Shown: piece after piece, positions 35,101-40,376 of the stretch
How positions within the stretch are numbered: the first letter of the stretch is position 1
Layout of the letters: each line of letters starts with the position of its first letter
From: Planctomycetota bacterium
Lineage (GTDB): Bacteria; Planctomycetota; Phycisphaerae; Phycisphaerales; SM1A02
Direction of reading: 5' to 3'
Length of the DNA stretch: 59,448 nucleotides
Assembly (NCBI GenBank): GCA_003671075.1
Contig: QWPT01000004.1
Location: forward strand, 29,212 to 88,659
Notes under the pieces: generated by a model
Seen by the model: only the letters and a program-made list of their open reading frames with translations
The model's database searches: none
What the model was told of the DNA's origin: nothing
Made by a program: the position numbers and the translations under genes

Positions 35101-37529
35101 GCGACCTGATTTGCATCGCCGCCACGCAGCTGCAGCAGCCGAAGCGGCGGCAGTTCCTCGGGCGAGGAGATGTCGAGATCGCGCACGAAGCTGTCGATGA
35201 GCGCGAGCTGCGGCGCTTCACCGATGATGTAAAGCGAGTTGGTCGGCTCGATGACCTTGATCTCGGCCGCAGGAACGCTGCGCGACGGATCGACGGGCGA
35301 CGCAGACGCGAGCAGCGGCGAAAGTTTCGCTGCAACATCGCTTGCCTTGGCTGCACGCATCGGCACGATTTTCGCCGTGCGCGGCGGCGGCATCAGTTGG
35401 CGCGCCTGTCCGAGCGCCTGCTCGAACATCGCAACCGAAGCGCTGCGTCCGCCCACGAGCAGCGCACCGCTTGACGAATCGATCTCGACGGTTGGCGCAG
35501 GAAACTCCTGCTCGGAGCCCTTTGCCAATTGAGCAAACACCATGTTGGCGCGCTCAACCAGCCGAGCGACATCAGCACCGGGCGCGGGAATCGCGCGGAA
35601 AGCGAAGGCGTCGCGGCCCGCGCGATCCAACCCCGCCACCAACGACTGCACCTGCGCGACCTGCTCGGGCGTGCCCGAAACAAGCAGCGCCTTCATCGAG
35701 TCAACGGCCTCAATCGAGGGCGGAACGAAGGGCAGTCCGTCATGCGGGTCAAGCACCTGCTTGGCGAGCTCGCGTACCTGCGCGACGATCGTGCTCGGCT
35801 GCGCGTTCACAAGCGCAATCTGCCGCGTTTCGCGCTCAACCACGCGAGTCGCGTCGACCTGGTTCATCAATTCGGTGAAGCGAGAGATCGACTGCGCGCT
35901 GCCGATGAGCACCAGTTCATGACTCTTGGCGTCGTACTCGATGCGCAAACTGCGCGATGGATCGCTCGCCTTCGTCTGCTGCTCGTAGAGCTGGCGCGTA
36001 CGCTCGAGGCTGGCCTCGCCATCCTTGCTGGTTATGCGAATGAGGCGCACCTGGCGGTCGACATTGGCCGGGCGGTCGAGCGTTTCCACGATCGCGCGGA
36101 TGCCCGCGATGTCGGAGGAATCGCCGCCGACCAGAACCGTGCGGCCATCGGGGCCGGCAACCAGCGTGACTTCGTCCTGCTGACGCTTGGAAAGAAGTGA
36201 CTTCGCCGCAGCGAGAATCGCATCGGGCGACGCGCTCTGCAATTCAATCGCCGCAATCGCGCGATCGCCGCGCAGACGGTCGCGAGTAGTCGCGCCCTGT
36301 TTGGCCGCGGCGATCTTCTTCGGATCGAATCCTTCCATCTCGCCGATGAATCGCTCAGCGTCATCGATCGCTCCGAGATCACCAACGATGGTCACGCGTT
36401 CGGCTTCGGGCAACGCAACAATCGTCGGCTTCTTGTCGGCGGGATAGCCAGCGAACAATTGCTCGAGCCGTTCCTTCGCCGCCTGCGGCTTCACCTTCTC
36501 GACTGAAAATGTCTTCATGCCACGACCGCCCGACGCCGTCGGCGCAGCAGCATCGGCCATCGGCACATCGAGCAACTCAAGCGTCTGGCGAACCGATTCG
36601 ATCTTGGCGCGCGGACCGCGGGCGATGATTGCGTTGGTGCGGTCGTCGGCGGCGAGCATCAAGCCCGCAACCCTATTTTCCTCGATCTTCTGCCGCTTTC
36701 CATCAGCGATCACATACTCCACCACGCGCTCGCCCATCAATGCCTGCAAACTCAGGATGATCAAGCTGGCCTTGGTGAAGCGCACTGGAATGAGCTCGAT
36801 GATATTCTCGACATCCTGGCGGTCGAGCTCTTCGATGATGCGCTGCAGTCGGCGAACCTGCGCAGCGGTTTCAACAATGAGCACGGCGTTCTGCTGCTCA
36901 AGCGCGGTGACGGAACCGTAGCTCGCCACCAGCGACTTGAGTTGTTCGGCGACGGGCTTCGCCTGTGCGTTCAGCAGCGGCAGCACGATGGTGACGATCT
37001 CTTCGTCGCCAATATTCGCGGGCACGGTGCCGATGAAGGTCGGCACATTCTCACGCTTCATGTCGTCGAGCTTCTGCAGATACAGCCGACTGCCATCATC
37101 GCGCAGCATGCATCCTTGCGTCTGCAGCAGCACATTCATCGTGCGCAACGCTTCCTCGAGCGTGTAATCCTTTGGATAGATGTAGTCGACCGTGCCCTTG
37201 GGAACGTCGGTCTCACGCACCACGGGCAGACCAGTGGTGCGACTGAAGTAGTCGAGGATCTGGTCGTAGGTCTGACCCTTGAAGTTGAAGCGCACCCGCA
37301 CCGATTGACGCGACGGCGGCGTTTGCGGAGCAGCGTTCGAAGCGGGCGTCGTGGAACTCTGGCTCTCAGGAGCCGGAGCCGTAGGAGCCGCTGCTTGAGG
37401 AGCCGATTCTTGAAGAGCCGATGCGATCGTTGGCTGTCCTGCAATCGCAGCCGCTATCAGCGGGGTGACGCCCGTCACCATTTGCGCCATGCTCGTCATG
37501 CCCGTCGACCGCCTCGTTCGCTTCTTCAT
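23103..37529 (-). CDS. gspD: giant T2SS secretin GspD with about 52 N-domains
   Basis: A single open frame of about 4808 residues, against 650-750 for normal GspD. Order: signal peptide (about 1-38, ending ASA); Pro/Ala linker; N0 domain (about 76-155, FNFKGQTYDQILDYFSRTTG onward); then about 52 secretin N-domains (156-4516). Each averages 84 residues and carries a variant of D-x-R-T-N-S-L-I-V near its middle and ends with a leucine-aspartate helix. The secretin pore (4517-4808) follows, with QVLLAEVSLDKSESLGPEFG, VQVLSNPSVMVENN, ITRRRATTTVTVKDGQTVVI, KIPLLGDIPVLGMLF and TELLIVLTPHVV, then a short S-domain-like tail. The ATG at 37529 has GGAG upstream. The secretin lets folded proteins cross the outer membrane. 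No frame break is visible anywhere. Confidence 0.97.
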   Translation of the reverse strand: MKKRTRRSTGMTSMAQMVTGVTPLIAAAIAGQPTIASALQESAPQAAAPTAPAPESQSSTTPASNAAPQTPPSRQSVRVRFNFKGQTYDQILDYFSRTTGLPVVRETDVPKGTVDYIYPKDYTLEEALRTMNVLLQTQGCMLRDDGSRLYLQKLDDMKRENVPTFIGTVPANIGDEEIVTIVLPLLNAQAKPVAEQLKSLVASYGSVTALEQQNAVLIVETAAQVRRLQRIIEELDRQDVENIIELIPVRFTKASLIILSLQALMGERVVEYVIADGKRQKIEENRVAGLMLAADDRTNAIIARGPRAKIESVRQTLELLDVPMADAAAPTASGGRGMKTFSVEKVKPQAAKERLEQLFAGYPADKKPTIVALPEAERVTIVGDLGAIDDAERFIGEMEGFDPKKIAAAKQGATTRDRLRGDRAIAAIELQSASPDAILAAAKSLLSKRQQDEVTLVAGPDGRTVLVGGDSSDIAGIRAIVETLDRPANVDRQVRLIRITSKDGEASLERTRQLYEQQTKASDPSRSLRIEYDAKSHELVLIGSAQSISRFTELMNQVDATRVVERETRQIALVNAQPSTIVAQVRELAKQVLDPHDGLPFVPPSIEAVDSMKALLVSGTPEQVAQVQSLVAGLDRAGRDAFAFRAIPAPGADVARLVERANMVFAQLAKGSEQEFPAPTVEIDSSSGALLVGGRSASVAMFEQALGQARQLMPPPRTAKIVPMRAAKASDVAAKLSPLLASASPVDPSRSVPAAEIKVIEPTNSLYIIGEAPQLALIDSFVRDLDISSPEELPPLRLLQLRGGDANQVAAMLAKRYDERAPDERRLKPVRIESDATTNTLIVTAHASVFEEIKGFIGELNRSGDTGAGPTRETFVMALKAAKATDLATALDKLYPPPAVPLDARGRPLPHLQKPKEVFVTADATTNSLIVEAPSERRASFEQLVLTLDRTPLPPQAELRTYRVDKGDIERIAQTLRDLGARGMLSKPGVDGAKPVDVLVQTEATSRTLIVAGDSMTFEKTEQLLKQLQAVAVKRGVRVIDVGAGDAAVLLAKALKLAALEPAEGEKPAIETEIDAANGTIVASGEDEPLARFADACRQLVAATSPSADVRVIPMSFAKAVDAKAYLDGLAASRLGQSAGFAREPVIEVLDRTNSLLVAADARQHELLAVLLKNLDVPMGATPPLRILQLRSADAATLATALMQTYAQRTPEEKGAKPVQITAEAQTNALIVAAHPDLLPEIQKIVEDLNGATRQSASDREIRIFSLKVARAGELAKTIDEMYPQPPVPVDPRGRARPELQPPREVVVRADAQTNSLIVDAPLARMAGFEKLVEQLDRTQAMPDAEIRTWRLADGNLEGIAKTIRELAVAGKFGPEGTSTVVTTEPVSKTLVVSAAASVFPRVEQVVKGVEGAAQPATTLRVFKLKSAKAESLAPLVRSALEGRLAEIEPTLASRATRVLDIASDRRSNALIVSAPDALMPVVEELVRQLDDGNLSAGEPIVRVRPLLYADATEVASSLTQALGAATNPATHEPLAVKVIAATGSNALLMVGPATDLDEADKLIAPLDERPALDSVDAKTFVLKNTDSARIAPLVQRLLADQQDTDPRLAIERMRRTRGQIAPTPPVRVEADPRTNSLIVSGAARIMSVAEGLIKELDRDGDASSRSWIVFTPTKAPVSLLVEEARRILESAGTGGASRIELSALAQSGTIVIVGTTEGTARAKEILSELDSKAFAAPQADFRVVQLKHVSPDVVVSALTAVLSDRSRWPASLVSAAKAGAAVMEPKIVADPLNARVIITAPAELMSIATEVVTQLDKPRDGDAPVEIRVYPLSEATADTVAKAIEQAVAARAASRPGRIKPTITPEMTSNTIVVAADPQQLDEIEKTVRDMDVRGPRDAARVRTVFLKKARAGQMAPLVEQLLTNEAAQAARARTRTRGDAASPAEPPLRVIADERLNAVVISATPTALDAAEEMLRQLDVTPGNESDRTVRVITLRNGDAPEIAKSLLDIFETDDGTEVPPVIRVNVASNSLLVRANEKQYTMIESIVTRLDGAAMASSRSLRSVPLDPSKGNADDIARLLRKMMEGKDGDIEVITVEELLKRYESPKKPAAGAQSGAGSWSMDAVAPRGPGWPPSLPARLAFIVQAFAQVDVGAAAKADKIAKEASAAADEGAGAEGDTQAGTGVTVAVDKNSNSLLLLGSPREIERAMKLIEQASKTLPTEGSRVRSIQLPPSADPAKIASIVTGAVARITPAGGQPGDLAKRVAIVADEETRSLIVVASDRDFESIGQLVAALARGQQAQQVVIKSFVLRNTGADRVAEALRSILSQNGGSQMRALAVTIAQDGADARGDADGDALAFDPATVRVFAERGANAVTVVGAPEAVAFADRFIAFADRGDRSPMPELRLVPIKHAKAVDVMKSLQTAFTARSRSLGAQGIVISVPEFSADERTNMVVIAGGTEMNGEIERLLAVLDAPSPIAGATLETIVIGNGRPSDVLATIEKVVFGADPTLREHAQIVADDAAGVLLLRADPDARAQITKVIAEVDRSASRKFAIKQVRLERADAQRVATALQKLFDDRASIAVGGRGRGQQRAVSIVADVRSSSLFVTANEDDFNEITELVKGFDAPDTAKSLDFKVYPLKFARAAEAAASLEQLLASMGADDRAESMVSVRADERRNSIVVAGRGDRFTFATDFIAAVDVAPAEGDVRVVRIYEVKNGDVDQIAGLVRDAIGERQTRPWETAQNSTGSRVIPVVRSRKLVVRATDAQHAEIKTLLDSLAKTLVQEGRQSAVIPVEFAGPVELASTLKQFLDERASTAAGGTSAATIVASASGGALLIAGTPEEISTIRDLVTRLDQPQSGGDRKSEIIVLRKGQAADIAKIVSEQFRGRSSGAAGSSAVSITPDVRTNSIIATASPLQLGQVKSLIEKLDAPTSAEETVIRTFTLKTAKAEDAVRILTNSLQLDTKGRTQGIAVRLEPGRPAVQVNARVIADTRSNSLIVTATPESYPVIEQLLSKLEESPAKATVDFRIIPLQFAAADEVSRTLSNLVSSQSSAPGVEAPRIEADPSENRLIVAATPEQFRTIQDVVKAIDIRSDKRRVTEFVPLKRGKARGIQEALSYFYGAGALDADTPSKQGVRIIGDEATNSLVISAEQSEWAGIRLLLEKLDTEQYDASRQLRVVALKHADAKSVARAINDAFEDLRPKPQPAQPQNQQGQQQPQMVIPQVKAEEYVSASADEISNNLVIAASPANMRKIDAIIAQLDLPDFAQLPMPRLIAVRYGNPEQLARSIERVFGNGREAGRNNGLRIVGDATSNALIVRASEEDFARIAAIAEALQQQATEQGLQVQLLRLKSAPAPRVAAAIREAFTQRARQAGLTLSIQIDTVANSLVIASTGPIFQEIKQLVEQMDALAPDSSKGIFIIDLVNSSPEAAKKIIEEIGLDRTQPIDSVAKVISEPLKVSVAANRSALVIVANPADRETILSLIKSIDADPPMADSDVRIVRMKNAAAASIAETLRAIVAQGSGAGAAAGGAAGAKQSELARALQEQVRRLRITPEGASSPIALDLQKPVKILVDVQSNSIILASTADNVRALEEAALLFDRLPVTDAAVVRIYPLQNIQAQQFARIVRELFAQGKTIGGLTGTQVKAQAAGATGEALAQDVAISIDDRTNTVIVAGKEEAVAFVEVLRERLDSAVSIGWIEPRIVKLQYADARDLAETLRAVLVEGSTKLPESGPLQKQIGRIRMARAPRGDQPAAAIESDTFVPFGQLVIRPDLPTNSLVLVGSTQNLEIVQELIQQLDTEAAAPGSIVRVYPLENASASRIGPMLVQLFDQQVAAKAIRSEDRVRVVPDDRLNSLVVSTSARSFTVVEEILKNLDRKVAPEYREIRLMDLKNASAPRLSAILQKMMDARVDRLQKTQPQSADLERVIITADERTNQLLIAAGADSFDVIKSLLVDLDTERLLDESSVEVVPVKKANMDRLVGAISQILNRRYAELSPEVAKRVKPLVIADPRTSSLLVAGGPEDGALVRQIVAKLDEIPTNSAIGVHVLTLAAARAETIAPRIQQLMRERATSLGTSETPSDAVSVVPDVASNSLIIASSEENFEVVRGLVDLLAQAAKDQLADKPFEVIVLSKTAAPDMARMLDEMYVTEENRRRGAQIVQVKPDVRLNAIVASGPEADIAAIRRLVAQLDGAKPQTVVEIKYIALKGANVQETVGLIQSVLSGSSLAGRTGQQATILKYLRQIDGKPGQGAEMEISAATRQSISLTPDIRTNTIIVRAPRESMELIQQMVDDLDGSTSGSQNIRIFKMVNADASQMARILKELFSLRQQGSLYVLKPRETADQAPAEIGASAAANTAATQQAGTLGADLTLVPDDRQQLSITVDDRTNSLLVSGTPNYLTLVETVVNELDRQQANERDTYAYKLKNATAVDVAKVVNDFVSEDQKKILQTLSADELPSASKLLEREVTVVGDQKSNTVLVNASPRYMEKVQEIIKELDVDPPQVLIQVLLAEVSLDKSESLGPEFGNATIGEFGVAAGMGNMTRVPGTQLLGSLFTNSGTPNVAIGAEDFELLINALASQSRVQVLSNPSVMVENNSKGFIQVGETVRLPSGQSFSSAGQSTSVTPEDIGIILTVTPSINPEGFVRMQIEPEISRLSLQTTQLSEDFNSPVITRRRATTTVTVKDGQTVVIGGLISDRFERVDRKIPLLGDIPVLGMLFRQYKENSSKTELLIVLTPHVVRAPSNGGASKASEITNESIDRLSLPPQLLEQIRKGQLEGKSQLDGGASGTGQP
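23982..37064 (-). repeat. protein-level tandem array of secretin N-domains (~250 bp period)
   Basis: My manual parse gives 52 units of about 75-115 residues, most with the sequence order beta-helix-...-(T/S)N(S/A/T)L(I/V)V-...-helix-LD. Units 7-11 and 12-16 are an obvious higher-order duplication. Unit 25 contains a long low-complexity insert (about 30955-31225). Units 38, 42, 44, 50 and 51 have expanded loops. DNA identity between neighbours is modest, so the array is old and not an assembly stutter. The count may be off by one or two, because a few units (3-5) lack the TNSLIV motif. Confidence 0.88.
37368..37427. repeat. four 15-bp tandem units at the secretin N-terminus
   Basis: On the plus strand AGGAGCCGGAGCCGT, AGGAGCCGCTGCTTG, AGGAGCCGATTCTTG and AAGAGCCGATGCGAT cover 60 bases. 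They encode four five-residue units (IASAL, QESAP, QAAAP, TAPAP) straddling the signal-peptidase site and beginning the flexible linker before N0. Confidence 0.8.
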
Positions 37530-37542
37530 GCTGACTCCGTTC

Positions 37543-37633
37543 CCGAGCAACTGCTCGGCTGAAGACACTCCGCCGCAAAGGGACGCAACGCACATAACGC
37601 GCGGGCCTTCGCAACCGCTCGCATCTTGCGAGC
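37543..37633 (-). promoter_or_regulatory. two RNA hairpins in the leader of the giant secretin gene
   Basis: In the 122-base gap between gspM/C and gspD, transcribed leftward, a 7-bp stem GCTCGCA/TGCGAGC with a 3-base loop lies at 37633-37617, just after the gspM/C stop. A second 7-bp stem CCGAGCA/TGCTCGG with a 2-base loop lies at 37558-37543, ending five bases before the GGAG ribosome site. Neither is followed by a T-run, so they are not terminators. They could limit ribosome access or mark an RNA-processing site. Function is inferred only. Confidence 0.4.
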
Positions 37634-37651
37634 ACAGTCATTAGTTTTAGT

Positions 37652-38740
37652 TCACCCGTTGGTCGGCGACGCAAGCAACGCAGACCGTTGAGTGAGGTTG
37701 GTTCCAACCTGAATTCGACAGGCACCAGATGGGCTCTCGAACACGGCGAAATCATACTCGACGCCGCGGAAAACAAGCTCTCCGGCAGTCATGGTTGGAT
37801 GAAGCACAACATTCGATCCTGAAGGAAGATGACGCAGCCAAGCCTCGGGTCCGCTCGGGCCTTCGATCACGCCGGTGATCTGCCATTCTCCGTAAGGAAA
37901 TCCACCCGGTCCAATCGGAGGAACTGTTGCTGTCACTGCGGCCTGCGCGGGAGCGGTCGCGGTCGGCGCTGCGCCAGGAACGGCGGCGATTGCGGCGGGC
38001 ACGACCACGGGCGGCGGTGGAATGCGAAACGGGTTGGAGGAGAAGAGCGCGGCGTATCGATCTGCGAGTTGGAGCGTCGCTGGATCAAACTTCGGCGGCG
38101 TCTTCCCGACATACCCGGGCATGAACGGGGTGGTGAGTCTGAGTGTGACGCCGACCTGCTGGCCATCCGTACTCGGATTGAGCCTGACCGACTCGATGCG
38201 CTTAATCCACGGCTCGGCGTCAACGCGGAAAATCAATCGGTAAACCTTGTCGACAGAGGCTCTTGCAATCACAGTTGCTTGAACCTCCATGAAGTCGATC
38301 TCGTCGCGCATTTTGCGCGAGTCGGGTGATTTGAACTCTTTCTTGGCGGGCGTTGGCCGCCCAACCGAGGTTCCGGTGGTCACCGAAAAGTCGTTGAAGC
38401 CGAGCTCTTCGCAGGCGCGATTGAGCCGCCGGCGGACCTCGCTGTCGACGGTCTCAAGACTCGAACCGAGCATCTGGTTGGCGATGCCCTGCAACTTGCC
38501 GTCGAGCTCGGGGCGCGCCTTCGACTTCGCGGTCGCGTCGGTCAGGACCTGCACATAGGTATCGATCTCGGCGAGGGCGGAGACTCGCTCTGCTGACATG
38601 CGCCGGTCGCCGACGAAGAAGCCGATCAGAATCGCGCTGATCACGCTCACCGCGATGGCGAGGGTGAACCAGTGACGACGGAGGAGTCGGGATGGATCGA
38701 TCGATTTCACGGAAATCGATGTCACGGAGATCGACTTCAT
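37652..38740 (-). CDS. fused inner-membrane T2SS protein: GspM/PilO-like plus GspC/PilP-like HR domain
   Basis: The 362-residue product has a short cytoplasmic start, a transmembrane helix (about residues 24-45, FTLAIAVSVISAILIGFFVG) and a coiled-coil/ferredoxin-like periplasmic region with PilO/GspM character to about residue 215. A Pro/Ala linker (about 230-265) follows. The C-terminal domain beginning YGEWQITGVIEGPSGPEAWL has the beta-strand pattern of the homology region of GspC or PilP, the part that binds the secretin N0 domain. No separate gspC is present, so this fusion probably takes its place. The ATG overlaps the gspL stop (ATGA). Its first codons lie in a 15-bp tandem array and repeat as Ser-Ile-Ser-Val. 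Family assignment is by topology and position more than by strong sequence identity. Confidence 0.68.
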   Translation of the reverse strand: MKSISVTSISVKSIDPSRLLRRHWFTLAIAVSVISAILIGFFVGDRRMSAERVSALAEIDTYVQVLTDATAKSKARPELDGKLQGIANQMLGSSLETVDSEVRRRLNRACEELGFNDFSVTTGTSVGRPTPAKKEFKSPDSRKMRDEIDFMEVQATVIARASVDKVYRLIFRVDAEPWIKRIESVRLNPSTDGQQVGVTLRLTTPFMPGYVGKTPPKFDPATLQLADRYAALFSSNPFRIPPPPVVVPAAIAAVPGAAPTATAPAQAAVTATVPPIGPGGFPYGEWQITGVIEGPSGPEAWLRHLPSGSNVVLHPTMTAGELVFRGVEYDFAVFESPSGACRIQVGTNLTQRSALLASPTNG

Positions 38741-38744
38741 GATC
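38700..38744. repeat. three 15-bp tandem units over the gspM/C start codon
   Basis: ATCGATTTCACGGAA, ATCGATGTCACGGAG and ATCGACTTCATGATC (plus strand) span 45 bases and include the complementary start codon at 38740-38738. The protein consequently begins MKSISVTSISVKSID, with the same five-residue phrase repeated. Confidence 0.85.
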
Positions 38745-40335
38745 CGCCCCCTGCTTTCGCCGCGGGATCCGCTGCGCCACCCGCCACGCCCAATTGCTTG
38801 GGTTCGAGTTCAGTTGTGCGCAGCGTGTAAGCGAAGGGATAGGGAAGTCGGCGACCACCGCGCGCATCGGCGCCCGTCGAACCAACGGTGTAGCCCTTCT
38901 CCTTCACCAACGCGTCGCGCAACGCATCGGCGGTGGTGCGGTCTTTCGCCTCGCCGTCGAGAATGAAGCGCAGTTCAGGCTTTGCCGACATCTTGCCTAC
39001 GTCGCTGTACTCGATTTCAGTGGCGTCGAGCTGTGCACTCAGGCTGTCAAGCACAACGCTCGATGGATCAGGCGCGAACCGCCGAAGGCCATCGAAGTGG
39101 GCGAGCCAATCGGGCGCGAGCAAACGATACGCCTCGATGTGTTTGACCTTGAGGTCATCGCGCTTGTAGCGAAGACGCAACGGTGATGCGGTGCGGGCCT
39201 TGGCTCGCAGATCATCGTGGCGACCTTCAAGCGCAGACCATGATCGCGCGCCGAAAGTCCAGCCACCAAGTCCCGCGATCACCATGATTCCCGCGATCGT
39301 GAGGATGCGCTGGCGCGTTCGCGCGGCAACATCGATAAGCGCGGTGGGATGCAACAGGTCGATCGCGTCGCCCGTTGCCACAACCGCAGCGTCATCTTCC
39401 AGCAACAGACCAGCGAGGGGAAGACAACTGGCGCACGCTTGCTCGCGCACATCGGCCGAAGCGAAGGCTACGCGCGGATGCGAGTCGAGGCGCACCGCCG
39501 AGCAACCCGCGATGGCCGCCAATTGCGGCGCGATCAAAGCGGCGACCGCTTTGTCCGCAACGATCACAACGCGATCAAGCGCAAGCCCATCGGGAGACGA
39601 ACGGAGCGCGGCAAGAAGACGGCGGAATTCGACGAGAATTGCAGTGTTTTTTTGCTCATCGCTTCCTGAACCAAGCGCGGCTCCGCGTGAATGCAGCAAC
39701 TCGCCGTCGCGCACCAGCGTGCACTCGAGCATGTCGCGCGTTGCGTCGACGGCGAGGGTACAGCCATGCTGCATCGTGTCACTGGCGCGGATAAGTGCGA
39801 GCATGCCGAGTGCGCGCACCGAGATGCGCGCGACCGGCGAACCAGCGCGCGCCGAAGCCTCGTCGATGCGCGCCCTTGTTGCGGCGGCCACCACAACACT
39901 GGTCACGCCGCTTGATGTCGACGAACGCTGAAAGTCGCAAAGCGTTTCCATTCCCTCGACGCTGTAGTCGCGGACCAACGCCATGCGCGCCATGCTGCGC
40001 AACTCCGCCTCGTCATCGCAAGGAAGTTCAACCCGTCCAATGAGTGACTCTTCACGCGCGAGGGCGATCACGCATGGGGCTCCGGGAACTCCTAGAATTT
40101 CCCTCGGATTTGCGCGCTCGCCATCGGGTGTCACCACTTCGTCGAACACGCGGACGATGGTGATACGACCCGCCGAGCGCTCGCAGAGAATCGCGCGCGA
40201 CCAACCCGGGCCCGTGTCGATGGCAAGCCGCCGCGCGTCGACCTTGGCACGACGCGACGAATTCGGAATGAGCCGCGTCCACTGTTGGGCGATTGCCGCA
40301 ACTGGGCTTGAGATTGGCTTGCCTGTGTCTGCCAT
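38737..40335 (-). CDS. gspL: T2SS GspL-type protein (PilM-like ATPase-fold plus PilN-like membrane part)
   Basis: The 532-residue product starts with an actin-like PilM/GspL cytoplasmic domain (about 30-340: LAIDTGPGWSRAILCE, VIALAREESLIGRVELP, TLAVDATRDMLECTLVRDG). A single transmembrane helix (about 355-372, ILTIAGIMVIAGLGGWTF) is followed by a coiled coil and a ferredoxin-like PilN/GspL periplasmic domain, ending in a Gly/Ala-rich tail. GspL joins the secretion ATPase GspE to the periplasmic machinery. The start codon lies in an 11-bp array with three further ATGs upstream. The stop overlaps the gspM/C start. gspE itself is absent from the window. Confidence 0.78.
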   Translation of the reverse strand: MADTGKPISSPVAAIAQQWTRLIPNSSRRAKVDARRLAIDTGPGWSRAILCERSAGRITIVRVFDEVVTPDGERANPREILGVPGAPCVIALAREESLIGRVELPCDDEAELRSMARMALVRDYSVEGMETLCDFQRSSTSSGVTSVVVAAATRARIDEASARAGSPVARISVRALGMLALIRASDTMQHGCTLAVDATRDMLECTLVRDGELLHSRGAALGSGSDEQKNTAILVEFRRLLAALRSSPDGLALDRVVIVADKAVAALIAPQLAAIAGCSAVRLDSHPRVAFASADVREQACASCLPLAGLLLEDDAAVVATGDAIDLLHPTALIDVAARTRQRILTIAGIMVIAGLGGWTFGARSWSALEGRHDDLRAKARTASPLRLRYKRDDLKVKHIEAYRLLAPDWLAHFDGLRRFAPDPSSVVLDSLSAQLDATEIEYSDVGKMSAKPELRFILDGEAKDRTTADALRDALVKEKGYTVGSTGADARGGRRLPYPFAYTLRTTELEPKQLGVAGGAADPAAKAGGGS

Positions 40336-40369
40336 AGTTCTGCCATGGTTCTGTCATGGTTCTGTCATG
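40326..40369 (-). repeat. four 11-bp tandem units, each with an ATG, at the gspL start
   Basis: On the coding (minus) strand, units of the form CATGACAGAAC are repeated (two exact, then CATGGCAGAAC and TATGGCAGACA). They place ATGs at 40368, 40357, 40346 and 40335, the last being the gspL start. The first ATG opens a four-codon frame ATG-ACA-GAA-CCA-TGA whose stop overlaps the second ATG. Eleven bases is not a codon multiple, so successive ATGs lie in different frames. Confidence 0.88.
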
Positions 40370-40376
40370 CAGTTGA

